In this document: in pieces, positions 56,038-64,000 of the stretch
Layout: each line of letters starts with the position of its first letter
Numbering within the stretch: position 1 is the first letter of the stretch
Source: DASRDR01 sp963812945 [NCBI: uncultured Candidatus Rokubacteria bacterium]
Lineage (GTDB): Bacteria; Methylomirabilota; Methylomirabilia; Rokubacteriales
DNA length: 64,000 bases
NCBI GenBank assembly: GCA_963812945.1
Contig: CAWEXD010000008.1
Location: forward strand, 2,418,001-2,482,000
Reading direction: 5' to 3'
Position numbers and translations under genes: made by a program
The notes under the pieces: generated by a model
What the model saw: only the letters and a program-made list of their open reading frames with translations
Told to the model about the DNA's origin: nothing
Databases searched by the model: none

Positions 56038-57138
56038 CTAGTCCATCACTACGATGGCACGCCCGGTGATCTGCCCGCGATCCAGCGTGCGGTACGCCTC
56101 GTCCGCCTGGTCCAGGCGGTAGCGGCGGGAGATGGGCTGGGTCACGCTGATCCGCCCGGCGGCGGCCAGCGTCACGATCTCCGGCATGTCCCCGCGCACG
56201 CGGGCTCCGTAGGAGCCCTGCAGCCGGATCCCGCGCCGGACGAGGTGGGTGATCTCGATTGGGGCGGGCGTGGCGCCGGCCGCGATGCCGATGACGACGA
56301 CGCGGCCGCCGTCCCGCGCCATCTTGAAGGCCGCGGTCACGGTCTCGGGGCGCCCCAGCGCCTCGAAGGCGACGTCGACCCCCTCGCCGCCGGTCAGGCG
56401 CCGCACCTCGGCGACGGCGTCCCCGGCGCTCGCGTCGACGCCGTCCGTCGCGCCGAGCCGCCGCGCCGCATCGAGCTTCTCCGCTCGCACGTCGACCGCG
56501 ATGATCCGGGTCGCGCCGAAGAGCCGGGCCAGCTGGATCACGTTCGACCCGACGCCCCCGGTCCCGACGACCGCCACCGTCTCGGCGGCCCGGAGCGCCG
56601 CCTGGTGCTTGACGGCGCCGTACGCGGTCATGATGGCGCACCCGAGGATGCAGGAGTCCTCGAGCGGGAGCGCCTCCGGCAGGCGGAAGACGTCGGTGGC
56701 CGGAACGACGCAGTACTCGGCCAGGCCCGCCATGCTGTACATCGCCAGCGGCGTGCCGTCGGCGCGGCGCAGCCGGCTCTCGCCGTCGTAGAGGACGCCC
56801 TTCAGGCGGTTCAGGGCGAAGAACGTCTCGCAGAGGTCGTCGCGCCCGACCGCGCAGAAGCGACAGCGATTGCACGGCATGATGAAGGACGACACCACCG
56901 GGATGCCGCGCTCGATCCCCGCGACGCCCGGCCCGACCGCCTCGACCACGCCGGACACCTCGTGACCGAGCACGGCCGGAAGGGGGAACTTCACCTCTCC
57001 CTTCACGACGTGGAGGTCGGTGTGGCACACACCGCACGCCCGGACCCGGATGAGGACCTCTCCGCCCCGGGGCTCGGGCACGGGGATGTCCTCGATCTGG
57101 AGCGGGGCCCCGACCGCGGGCAGCACGGCAGCCTTCAT
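56038..57138 (-). CDS. Zinc-dependent alcohol dehydrogenase
   Basis: A 366-residue medium-chain zinc alcohol dehydrogenase. Catalytic zinc ligands: Cys in RACGVCHTDLHVVKG and His/Glu in VLGHEVSGVVE; structural zinc: four Cys in MPCNRCRFCAVGRDDLC. NAD(P) binding is AVVGTGGVGSNVIQLARLFG. The loop after the structural zinc is long (FFALNRLKGVLYDGESRLRR), as in type III or aryl-alcohol-like forms. It oxidises primary alcohols or reduces aldehydes. ATG 57138 starts a good medium-chain N-terminus (MKAAVLPAVGAPLQIEDIPV); AGGAGGAGG lies about 11 bases upstream. Divergent from the branched-chain transporter operon. Confidence 0.9.
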   Translation of the reverse strand: MKAAVLPAVGAPLQIEDIPVPEPRGGEVLIRVRACGVCHTDLHVVKGEVKFPLPAVLGHEVSGVVEAVGPGVAGIERGIPVVSSFIMPCNRCRFCAVGRDDLCETFFALNRLKGVLYDGESRLRRADGTPLAMYSMAGLAEYCVVPATDVFRLPEALPLEDSCILGCAIMTAYGAVKHQAALRAAETVAVVGTGGVGSNVIQLARLFGATRIIAVDVRAEKLDAARRLGATDGVDASAGDAVAEVRRLTGGEGVDVAFEALGRPETVTAAFKMARDGGRVVVIGIAAGATPAPIEITHLVRRGIRLQGSYGARVRGDMPEIVTLAAAGRISVTQPISRRYRLDQADEAYRTLDRGQITGRAIVVMD

Positions 57139-57331
57139 GGACGGCGCCTCCTCCTGTGGGCCTCGCCTCCCCCGGCGGGGCAGCGAGGAGTCGTGACCCC
57201 ATGCGCTTCCGAGCCGGCGCGTTGCCGGCGCCATGCGTCGGGACGACAGGACCCTAGCGCGCCAGGCGGTGCGGGTGCAAGGCCGCCGCGGGCCATTGCC
57301 GCTCGACACGGCCGGCATCACCGAGCTGAGC

Positions 57332-57361
57332 TTGACACCCCCGAAGGCGCCGTGGTGCAAT
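57332..57361 (+). promoter_or_regulatory. Promoter of branched-chain ABC operon
   Basis: TTGACA (57332-57337), 18-bp spacer, TGCAAT (57356-57361). It gives a leader of about 65 nt before ATG 57435, which has AAGGAGG. The remainder of the 57139-57434 gap shows nothing. Confidence 0.5.
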
Positions 57362-57434
57362 GCGGCCACCCCCCCGGCCCGGCTCGGGCACGGTGAGCGC
57401 TGTCCACAGGTTCCTGACGCAAGGAGGACACCAC

Positions 57435-58805
57435 ATGGAGCAAGTCACCCGACGAGACCTCATGAAGCGCCTGGGCGTTACGATCGGTGCCGCCGCGGCC
57501 GGCGCGGGCTCACTCGTGACACCGAGGGCCGCCGAGGCCCAGCCGAAGTTCGCGCCGAAGGGCAACATCCCGAGCACCCCGTACAAGACGGGCCACATGA
57601 CGTTCTTCACCGGCCCGGCCGCCGTGCTCGGCGAGCAGTCCTACAAGGGCCACATCCTCGCCGCGGAAGAGATCAACAAGGACGGGGGGCTCCTCGGCAA
57701 GCGCCAGATCGAGACGCTGAAGGCCGACGAGGCGGCCGGCACCGATGCCAACGTCAAGGAGCTCCGCCGGATGAAGCTGTCGGAGAAGATCGACTGCTTC
57801 ACGGGCGTGATCTCGAGCGGGAACACGCCCGCCCTCGGCCCCGTCGCCGAGGAGGTCAAGTGCCTGACCGTCTTCACCGACGGTTGCACGGACTTCCTGT
57901 TCGAGAAGGCGGTCCCGAACCCGCACTACGTCTTCCGGCTGACGAACATCCAGTCGGCGGACGGCGCGATGGCCGCGATCGCCGCCTCCCAGGCATGGCC
58001 CGAGGTCCGGAAGATCGCCCACCTCCACCCCGACTACTCCTACGGCCGCAACGCGTTCGACCACTTCAACGTCGTGCTGAAGAAGCTCACCCCGGGCAAG
58101 CTCGACGTCGTATCGGAGGCGTGGCCGAAGCTCGGAACCACCGAGTTCACGGCGCACATCACGAAGACGATCTCCGCCAAGCCGGACCTCCTGTTCGTCT
58201 CGGTGTGGGGCGGCGACTACATCGCCTTCTACAAGCAGGCCCTCCGCTACGACCTGTTCAAGAAGATGAAGGTGGCGACGACCCTCGCCTTCGGCGTCGC
58301 GCCGCACGCGCTCGGCAAGGACCACCCGGAGGGGATCGTGGCGGGCGTCCACGCCAACTACCACTTCCTCTACCCGCCCGGGAATCGATGGCTGCCGAAC
58401 GCCGTGTTCGTCAAGAAGTTCCACGACCGCTGGAAGGAGTATCCGAACTTCGAGGCGGAGGGCGCGTACACCGCGCTCCACATGCTGAGGATCGCGATCG
58501 AGAAGGCCAACCGCCTGGTCGGCGGCTGGCCGGACGAGGACGCGATCATCGCCATGCTGGAAGGTCTCTCCTGGGAGTCTCCGGGCGGCTACGTGCACAT
58601 CCGGACCGACAACCACCAGGGCTACAAGGACGCGATCACGGGATTCCTCCTGAACTCCCCGGACTATCCGTTCCCGGTCCTCGACCCCAAGCGCGTCATC
58701 GAGGTGCCGATCCGCAGCATCACGGCGCCCCCGGGTTACCCGAAGGGCGAGCCGACGACGACCTTCAAGTGGATCGAGGAGACCTGGCCGCAGGCGACCG
58801 CCTGA
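57435..58805 (+). CDS. livK: Branched-chain-amino-acid-type ABC substrate-binding protein
   Basis: A 456-residue periplasmic binding protein, type I fold (Peripla_BP_6). The N-terminus MEQVTRRDLMKRLGVTIGAA is a twin-arginine signal (RRDLMK) followed by AAGAGSLVTPRAAEA, so it is exported folded. The body has FFTGPAAVLGEQSYKGHILA, GGLLGKRQIETLKADEAAGT, VKCLTVFTDGCTDFLFEKAV and PGYPKGEPTTTFKWIEETWP. It is larger than E. coli LivK and belongs to the urea/amide/aromatic-compound-like subgroup. The ligand could be an amino acid, amide or aromatic acid. It is the first gene of a coupled operon. Confidence 0.88.
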   Translation: MEQVTRRDLMKRLGVTIGAAAAGAGSLVTPRAAEAQPKFAPKGNIPSTPYKTGHMTFFTGPAAVLGEQSYKGHILAAEEINKDGGLLGKRQIETLKADEAAGTDANVKELRRMKLSEKIDCFTGVISSGNTPALGPVAEEVKCLTVFTDGCTDFLFEKAVPNPHYVFRLTNIQSADGAMAAIAASQAWPEVRKIAHLHPDYSYGRNAFDHFNVVLKKLTPGKLDVVSEAWPKLGTTEFTAHITKTISAKPDLLFVSVWGGDYIAFYKQALRYDLFKKMKVATTLAFGVAPHALGKDHPEGIVAGVHANYHFLYPPGNRWLPNAVFVKKFHDRWKEYPNFEAEGAYTALHMLRIAIEKANRLVGGWPDEDAIIAMLEGLSWESPGGYVHIRTDNHQGYKDAITGFLLNSPDYPFPVLDPKRVIEVPIRSITAPPGYPKGEPTTTFKWIEETWPQATA

Positions 58806-58932
58806 GTCTTTCGACCCTGGCGACCCCGGCGACCCCGGGCCCCGGCGGGTGGCGGTTCGCGCCCGCCGGGGCGCCTTTCCCCCCGGCCAGGACCCGCGAG
58901 CCGAGCGAGGCAAGGAGCGCATCCGCCCCGTC

Positions 58933-61188
58933 ATGAGATCGCGTCTGCGCCGTGCCTCGGTGGCCATCGCGGCGCTCGCCGTGTCGCTGGCGGGAGCCGC
59001 CGTCACCCGCGCGGGCCACGAGTTCCCCTTCTACCCGTCCTACTACCCGCAGGAGATCACGGTCTCGGTCATGCCGCCGCAGGCGGCGGCGGCCAAGCTG
59101 ACGGACGCGTCGGTTCACGCGTACGTGGGCGCCGACCCGTTCGAGGGTGGCGCGGCGCCGGCCAGCGTGGCGCGCGTGGAGTCGCTCGGGGCGTACGTCC
59201 TCGTCACGCTCGACGCCGCGGCCCCGTTCTTCGCCGACCCCGCGCGGCGGTGCCGCGCCGGCCGCGCGGTGGCGGACCTCCTCGCGTGGGGCCCCGGCGC
59301 CCGGCGGCATCCCTACCCCGTGACGCCGTATCACCCCGACTACCTCCAGCACGCCGATCTCGCGGGGGCGGCCGAGGCGTCCGGCCCGGTTGCGTGGGAC
59401 GGCAGCCCGCTCCGCATCCGCGCGATGGACCCGGCGGCCGAGGCGCTCGTCCCGGCCGCCCACCGCGCCGCCGGACGATGGGACGCGACGGTCGAGACCC
59501 GCGACGTCGCCGCGCTCTGGACCGCCGCCGCCGTCACGCCCAACGGCGGCGTGGGCCCGCCCTGGCTCAAGACCGGCTGGTCGCACGCCTACCGCGTGCT
59601 TCGCGACACGATCGTGGACTCGGCGGCGCGGCAGCGCGCGGACGCGCTACACGAGCGTCTCGCGAGCGCCGGCGTCGGTCCGGCGGTGGAGCGGCTCAAC
59701 CTGGAGCGGCGTCTCGTGTCGACGCTCCGCACGAGCTGCGAGCGGAGCGTCGCGGGATACACGCTCCGCGCCGAGCCTCTCAACGTCGACTACTCGAGCG
59801 GCGTCGAGAACGTCGCGCACGACGCCCAGGCCGGGCTCGACTCCGCGATCTTCCCGCGGACCGTCAAGCTGAAGGACTTCCCCTGGAACGGCTGGCTGAC
59901 GCTGGGCGTCCCGGGCCGTCCCCTGGGCGCGTGGAATCCCGTCGCGGGCTTCACGGATCCCACGGGCCGGCTCGTCTGGCTCGCGCTCGGCGACCCGGCT
60001 TTTCTTCCCTCGCCCCACGGAAGCGGCTGGGTCCCGAACCGGCTGGTGGTCGCGGAGTCCGAGCTCGGCGCGCCGACGCTCCCCGTGCCCGACGACGCGC
60101 TGGCACCGGCGCCAGGGACCGGGGCCTGGCAGAAGGTCGGCGCGGGCCGCCGGGCCGGCGCCCGCGTGCTGTACCGCGTCCTCGGCTCGCGCTTTCACGA
60201 CGGGACGACGCTCCAGGCCGCGGACCTCCTGCACGCGCTCGGCTTCGCGTGGCGCGTGAAGGAGCCGACGGTCGGCCGCGCGACGGCCCGGCTGCGCGAG
60301 GGCCTCGTCGGGCTGCGCGTCCTCCGCGTCGAGACCGACGTGCTCGCGTTCGGGGACGACAAGCTCACCTACGAGGTGCCGATCGTCGAGGTCTACGTCG
60401 CCCGACAGGGCGGCCCTCCCGAGGAGGCAGCCCTGACAGTCCCCCCCTGGACCACCGTCCCGTGGCACTTGCTCGCGCTCATCGAGGAGGCAGCCGGCCG
60501 GGGCCTGGCGGCGTTCTCCCGCGAGGCCGCGGAGGCGCGCGGTCTGCCGTGGCTCGACCTCGTCCGGGACGCGGGTCTCGCGCCGGCGCTTCGAGCGCTG
60601 CTCGACGAGCTCGAGCAAAAGGGTCACGTGCCGCCGGGGCTGGCCGGCCTCGTCACGCCCGACGAGGCGCGGGCGCGCTGGGCGGCGCTCCGCGCCTATC
60701 GCGACGCCGCGGGCCACCTCCTGGTGACCAACGGCCCGTATCGCCTGGTCGAGTGGAGTGAGGCGAAGACGGTGCTCCAGGTGTTCCGCGATCTCTCGTA
60801 TCCGCGCGGCGTCGGCGTCTTCAACAGCCACGCGACCCCGCTCCGCGCCCACGTCACCGCCGCCGAGGTGCGCGGAGACACGCTCGTCGCGCGCGGCGAC
60901 GTGGAGCGCGTGGAGCGGTTCGGGCGGGAGCAGCGGATCGTCCGCGAGCCCTTCGTGAAGCGGGTCGTGGAGCAGGACCGCCGGAGCCTGCCGGTCGGCC
61001 ACTACGTCGCGGTCGGGCCGGACGGGGAGGTGGCCGCCACCGGGGCGATGCCCGCGGTCGATCCGGGCGACTTCACGGTCGACCTCCGCTCTCTGACCGC
61101 GCCTGGCCGGTACGTACTCCTGGTGGCCCTCACGGTCGACGACAACCGCACCAACCTGCCCGTGACGGTGATTCCGTGGACACGCTAG
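58933..61188 (+). CDS. Large periplasmic protein with solute-binding family 5-like segment
   Basis: A 751-residue protein with a Sec signal peptide (RRASVAIAALAVSLAGAAVTRA). Most of it is unfamiliar. One segment near residues 415-440 reads SRFHDGTTLQAADLLHALGF, and another near 595-610 reads LLVTNGPYRLVEWSEAK, both close to the peptide/nickel-binding protein family 5 (FHDGxxxxAxDVxxxL and NGPYxLxxW). The C-terminus (GPDGEVAATGAMPAVDPGDF to TVIPWTR) looks like an Ig-like beta domain. It lies between livK and livH and its end overlaps the livH start by 13 bp, so it is a genuine operon member. It may be a second binding subunit; the role is unknown. Confidence 0.75.
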   Translation: MRSRLRRASVAIAALAVSLAGAAVTRAGHEFPFYPSYYPQEITVSVMPPQAAAAKLTDASVHAYVGADPFEGGAAPASVARVESLGAYVLVTLDAAAPFFADPARRCRAGRAVADLLAWGPGARRHPYPVTPYHPDYLQHADLAGAAEASGPVAWDGSPLRIRAMDPAAEALVPAAHRAAGRWDATVETRDVAALWTAAAVTPNGGVGPPWLKTGWSHAYRVLRDTIVDSAARQRADALHERLASAGVGPAVERLNLERRLVSTLRTSCERSVAGYTLRAEPLNVDYSSGVENVAHDAQAGLDSAIFPRTVKLKDFPWNGWLTLGVPGRPLGAWNPVAGFTDPTGRLVWLALGDPAFLPSPHGSGWVPNRLVVAESELGAPTLPVPDDALAPAPGTGAWQKVGAGRRAGARVLYRVLGSRFHDGTTLQAADLLHALGFAWRVKEPTVGRATARLREGLVGLRVLRVETDVLAFGDDKLTYEVPIVEVYVARQGGPPEEAALTVPPWTTVPWHLLALIEEAAGRGLAAFSREAAEARGLPWLDLVRDAGLAPALRALLDELEQKGHVPPGLAGLVTPDEARARWAALRAYRDAAGHLLVTNGPYRLVEWSEAKTVLQVFRDLSYPRGVGVFNSHATPLRAHVTAAEVRGDTLVARGDVERVERFGREQRIVREPFVKRVVEQDRRSLPVGHYVAVGPDGEVAATGAMPAVDPGDFTVDLRSLTAPGRYVLLVALTVDDNRTNLPVTVIPWTR

Positions 61189-62051
61189 TCATCCAGATCC
61201 TGAACTCGCTCTTCTACGCGTCCATCCTGTTTCTCATCTCGTGCGGATTGACCCTCGTCTACGGGGTCATGCGCATCGTCAACATGGCGCACGGCAACCT
61301 CTACGCGGTCGGCGCGTACGTGGCGGCCTGGGTGATCGGGCTCGTCGCCGGGACCGTCCCGGCGGCGGCGCTGTTCCTGCTTCTGCTGGTCGGAGCGGGA
61401 GCGGCGGGCCTGGCCGGCGCGATCCTCGAGCCGACGATGCTGCGCCCGCTCTACCGGCGGCCCGAGGAGTACCAGCTCCTCATCACCTTCGGTCTCCTCC
61501 TGATCCTGGAGGATCTCCTCCGGCTCGTGTGGGGTCCCCATCCGCTGACCGACAGCACGCTCTCGGACGCCCTCGGCAGCATCACCATCCTGGGCGCCAC
61601 CTACCCCGGCTACAACATCTTCGTCATCGTGATCGGCGCCGTCGCCGCCGCCGCGCTCTGGGCGTTCGTCTACAAGACGCGCTTCGGCATCATGCTCCGG
61701 GCGACCTCCCAGGACATGCGCATGGCGTCGGCGCTCGGGATCAACGTCAAGCGCGTGTACATCCAGGCGTTCACGCTCGGGTGCTTCATGGCGGGCCTGG
61801 GCGGCGCCGTGGTCATGCCCATCTCCGGTGCGGTGCTCGGAATGGGGGTTGACGCGCTGATCCTGGCGTTCGTCGTCGTGGTCATCGGCGGCCTCGGGTC
61901 GCTGGAAGGCGCGCTCGCCGGCGCCGTGATCGTGGGCGCGATCCGAACGCTGGGTATCACGTACTTCGCGGAGATCGAGCTGGCGATTCTCTATCTCATC
62001 GCGGCGGTCGTCCTGTTCATCCGGCCCGCTGGCCTCTTCGGACGCGCATGA
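61176..62051 (+). CDS. livH: Branched-chain-type ABC permease LivH
   Basis: A 291-residue inner-membrane permease of the LivH type, with about eight helices. Seen: ILNSLFYASILFLISCGLTL, VYGVMRIVNMAHGNLYAVGA (the strongest LivH block), GAGAAGLAGAILEPTMLRPL, TRFGIMLRATSQDMRMASAL and VVVIGGLGSLEGALAGAVIV. The start is GTG 61176, 13 bp inside the preceding gene; there is no better start. It pairs with LivM, overlapping it by 4 bp. Confidence 0.93.
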   Translation: MDTLVIQILNSLFYASILFLISCGLTLVYGVMRIVNMAHGNLYAVGAYVAAWVIGLVAGTVPAAALFLLLLVGAGAAGLAGAILEPTMLRPLYRRPEEYQLLITFGLLLILEDLLRLVWGPHPLTDSTLSDALGSITILGATYPGYNIFVIVIGAVAAAALWAFVYKTRFGIMLRATSQDMRMASALGINVKRVYIQAFTLGCFMAGLGGAVVMPISGAVLGMGVDALILAFVVVVIGGLGSLEGALAGAVIVGAIRTLGITYFAEIELAILYLIAAVVLFIRPAGLFGRA

Positions 62052-63073
62052 GCCTCCCCGGGTCGATCGCGTCCGCCGGCCAGGCCCTGGTCACCCCGCG
62101 CCGCCTCGGCGCAGTGGCCTCCGGCTTGGCGGTGCTCCTCGCGCTTCCCTGGGTCCTCCCGCCCTTCGAGACGATGCAGGTGTCCTACGGACTCGTCTTC
62201 GGGATCGCAGCGCTGGGCTTCAACCTGCTGCTCGGGTACACCGGACTCCTGTCCTTCGGCCACTCCGCGTTCTTCGGCACCGGTGCCTACGCCGCTGCGT
62301 TTCTGGTGAAGTACGGGGGAATCCGCTCGATGGAGGCGTTCATCGTGGCGGGCGTCCTGGCCTCGCTCCTGGTGGCCGCGCTTTTCGGCGCGGTGTGCGT
62401 GCGGTACACCCGGATCTTCTTCGGCATCCTCGCCCTGGCTCTCTCCCAGGTCCTCTGGAGCCTCGCCCTGAAGCTCTTCTGGGTCACCGGCGGGAGCGAC
62501 GGGCTACGGGTTCCGACCCCCACCCTGCTCGGCGGCATCATCACCGACACGCTCGGCGCGTCCACGGACAAGACGGCGTTCCTGGCCCACCGCTACTACT
62601 ACTACGTCCTGGTCCTCTTCGTCATCTCGACGGCCGCCATGTGGGTGATCGTCCACTCGCCGTTCGGGAAAGCGCTCCAGGCGATCCGCGACAACGAGGT
62701 GCGCGCGGAGTTCGTCGGGGTCCAGGTCCGGCGATATCGCTACGTCGCGTTCCTGGTCTCCGGCGCGTTCACCGGCCTGGCCGGAGCGCTGTGGGTCCCG
62801 CTGAACGGGCTGACGACGCCGGACGTGCTCTACTGGACCTTCTCCGGCCGGATCGTGTTCATGGCCGTGCTGGGAGGGTTCCGTACCTTCTGGGGCCCGA
62901 TCGTCGGGGCGTTCGCGTACAACTACCTCGAGGTGTGGGCGGTCGGCACGACGGTCTACTGGCAGCTGGTCCTCGGGATCATCCTCGTGGCGCTGGTCCT
63001 CGCCATGCCAACCGGCCTCGTGGGAACCGCCGGCCAGCTTTGGGCGCGGCTCAGGCGGAGCGGCCGGTCATGA
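62048..63073 (+). CDS. livM: Branched-chain-type ABC permease LivM
   Basis: A 341-residue inner-membrane permease. Blocks: IAALGFNLLLGYTGLLSFGH followed by SAFFGTGAYAAAFLV, RYTRIFFGILALALSQVLWS, HSPFGKALQAIRDNEVRAEF and RIVFMAVLGGFRTFWGPIVG. It overlaps livH and livG by 4 bp each (ATGA). With LivH it forms the membrane channel for the ligand delivered by the binding protein. Confidence 0.93.
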   Translation: MSLPGSIASAGQALVTPRRLGAVASGLAVLLALPWVLPPFETMQVSYGLVFGIAALGFNLLLGYTGLLSFGHSAFFGTGAYAAAFLVKYGGIRSMEAFIVAGVLASLLVAALFGAVCVRYTRIFFGILALALSQVLWSLALKLFWVTGGSDGLRVPTPTLLGGIITDTLGASTDKTAFLAHRYYYYVLVLFVISTAAMWVIVHSPFGKALQAIRDNEVRAEFVGVQVRRYRYVAFLVSGAFTGLAGALWVPLNGLTTPDVLYWTFSGRIVFMAVLGGFRTFWGPIVGAFAYNYLEVWAVGTTVYWQLVLGIILVALVLAMPTGLVGTAGQLWARLRRSGRS

Positions 63074-63831
63074 GCCTCCTCGAGGTCCGCAACGTCAGCA
63101 AGGCGTTCGGCTCGAACACGGCCGTCGACGACGTCACGCTGACGATCCAGAGGGGCGAGTTCCTGGGCCTGATCGGCTCGAACGGGGCCGGCAAGACCAC
63201 GCTCGTGAACCTGATCAGCGGGTTCTTCCTGGCCGACCGCGGCGCGCTGGCGTTCGACGGGCGCGACATCACGCGCCAGTCCATCAACGATCGGATCCGC
63301 GTGGGGATCGCCCGCAGCTTTCAGCTCGTCAACCTGTTCGACCAGCTGACGGTGCTCGACAACGTCGCCCTCACGATCTTCGCGCGCCAGGGTAAGACGC
63401 GGCGTCTGTGGGCGCTCTCCGATCGGGACGGGGCAGTCCGGGACGAGGCCATGGCCGTGCTCGGCCAGTTCGCCCTGGAGAGCAAGGCACGCATGCTGGC
63501 CGGAGGCATCTCCCAGGGAGAGCGCAAGCTCCTCGACGTCGCGGTCGCCTATGCCCTCCGCCCGAAGCTCCTGTTCCTCGACGAGCCGACGAGCGGCGTC
63601 AGCACGCGGGAGAAGGCGCCGATCATGGACATCATCACCGCGGTGGTGCGCGGTGAGGGCATCACCGCCGTCGTGATCGAGCACGACATGGACATCGTGT
63701 TCCGTTACTCGGACCGCATCGTCGCCATGCACCAGGGCGCCATCCTCGCCTCCGGCACGCCCGACGAGATCCGGCGCAACGAGCAGGTCTCCATGACGCT
63801 CCTCGGCACGCATGCGAACCACGAGGGATAG
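63070..63831 (+). CDS. livG: Branched-chain-type ABC ATPase LivG
   Basis: A 253-residue ATPase. Walker A is IGSNGAGKTTLVNL, Q-loop ARSFQLVNLFDQLTV, signature GGISQGERKLLDVAVA (a LivG-type variant of LSGGQ), Walker B KLLFLDEPTSGVS and H-loop VVIEHDMDIVFRYSDR. It is shorter than many LivG proteins because the loop before the signature is compact. It overlaps livM by 4 bp and is followed by livF after 3 bp. Confidence 0.93.
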   Translation: MSLLEVRNVSKAFGSNTAVDDVTLTIQRGEFLGLIGSNGAGKTTLVNLISGFFLADRGALAFDGRDITRQSINDRIRVGIARSFQLVNLFDQLTVLDNVALTIFARQGKTRRLWALSDRDGAVRDEAMAVLGQFALESKARMLAGGISQGERKLLDVAVAYALRPKLLFLDEPTSGVSTREKAPIMDIITAVVRGEGITAVVIEHDMDIVFRYSDRIVAMHQGAILASGTPDEIRRNEQVSMTLLGTHANHEG

Positions 63832-63834
63832 CGC

Positions 63835-64000
63835 GTGACCCCCGGACAGAGCCCGCCCGCCGCCGGGCAGGGGGATGCCCTCGAGCTCGATGGCATCCAC
63901 ACGTATCGCGGCGCGGCGCACGTCCTCCAGGGCGTCTCCCTCCGCGTCGGCCCGGGCGAGGCGGTGTGCCTCGTGGGCCGGAACGGGGCCGGCAAGACCA
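63835..64000 (+). CDS. livF: Branched-chain-type ABC ATPase LivF, N-terminus only
   Basis: The first 55 codons from GTG 63835; the gene runs off the window. Reads ALELDGIHTYRGAAHVLQGV and VCLVGRNGAGKT, the Walker A of the second Liv ATPase. The N-terminal extension of about 15 residues before the domain is proline- and glycine-rich. Completes a full Liv-type system. Confidence 0.85.
   Translation, partial: MTPGQSPPAAGQGDALELDGIHTYRGAAHVLQGVSLRVGPGEAVCLVGRNGAGKT

Noticed and set aside
1-64000. CRISPR arrays, tRNA, rRNA, intact transposases, phage genes
   Set aside because: None found on reading both strands; the only repeat families are the palindromic element, the promoter cassette and short tandem repeats.

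Overview
The window is about 64 kb of very GC-rich bacterial DNA with dense gene packing and many 4-bp ATGA/GTGA overlaps. No rRNA, tRNA, CRISPR array, intact transposase, phage gene or replication origin was seen. The gene mix (branched-chain and sugar ABC uptake operons, several F420/flavin luciferase-like oxidoreductases, an aldehyde:ferredoxin oxidoreductase, a MauG-type dihaem protein, AddAB) fits an uncultured soil or subsurface lineage such as Candidatus Rokubacteria/Methylomirabilota. That placement is an inference from style of content, not from a marker gene.

Layout. 1-2.4 kb: minus-strand sugar ABC transporter (binding protein, permease 1, cut permease 2). 2.4-5 kb: PEP-mutase-like enzyme, a DUF3303 protein, a glycosyltransferase fragment, a small lipoprotein and a secreted protein. 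5-9.8 kb: minus-strand set of CapK-like adenylating enzyme, acetolactate-synthase-like TPP enzyme, ChaN-like lipoprotein and TesA-like esterase, divergent from ybbA-ybbP (9.85-13.1 kb), the same tesA|ybbA-ybbP order as in E. coli. 13.3-19 kb: glycosyltransferase, ugpB-ugpA-ugpE without an ATPase, second glycosyltransferase. 19-25 kb: secreted protein with a broken start, YciI-like, UroD-like, aldo/keto reductase, EamA exporter, quinone-oxidoreductase-like dehydrogenase. 24.9-29.6 kb: MauG-like dihaem protein, two small unknown genes, MocR regulator. 29.6-36.8 kb: yfcH-like, addB, addA as one overlapping operon. 37-46.8 kb: frameshifted EthD gene, 2-hydroxyacid dehydrogenase, LLM oxidoreductase, PlsC-like acyltransferase, thioesterase, MFS exporter, small monooxygenase, a dead hicAB module, SDR-terC operon, hydrolase, RmlC-like epimerase. 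46.8-57.1 kb: membrane cyclase, LLM oxidoreductase, amidohydrolase, GYD protein, YjbQ, orphan pilin-like protein, aldehyde:ferredoxin oxidoreductase, FitAB/VapBC toxin-antitoxin pair, zinc alcohol dehydrogenase. 57.4 kb to the end: a branched-chain-type ABC operon (livK, a 751-residue periplasmic protein, livH, livM, livG, livF cut by the window edge).

The most notable non-gene signals are: (1) three copies of a palindromic REP-like element, each lying beside or inside gene ends and in two cases supplying stop codons and translation or transcription start signals to the flanking genes; (2) a recurring arrangement in which a -10 hexamer lies only 6-11 nt before the start codon with no Shine-Dalgarno, predicting many leaderless mRNAs; and (3) a roughly 95-bp promoter cassette duplicated in front of two unrelated genes. 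At protein level, AddA has lost the catalytic lysine of its nuclease domain while AddB keeps an intact one, and HicA/HicB are both inactivated. No single new defence or biosynthetic system stands out. The best candidates for something undescribed are the REP-like element and gene-boundary association and the 751-residue periplasmic partner inside the branched-chain transporter operon.
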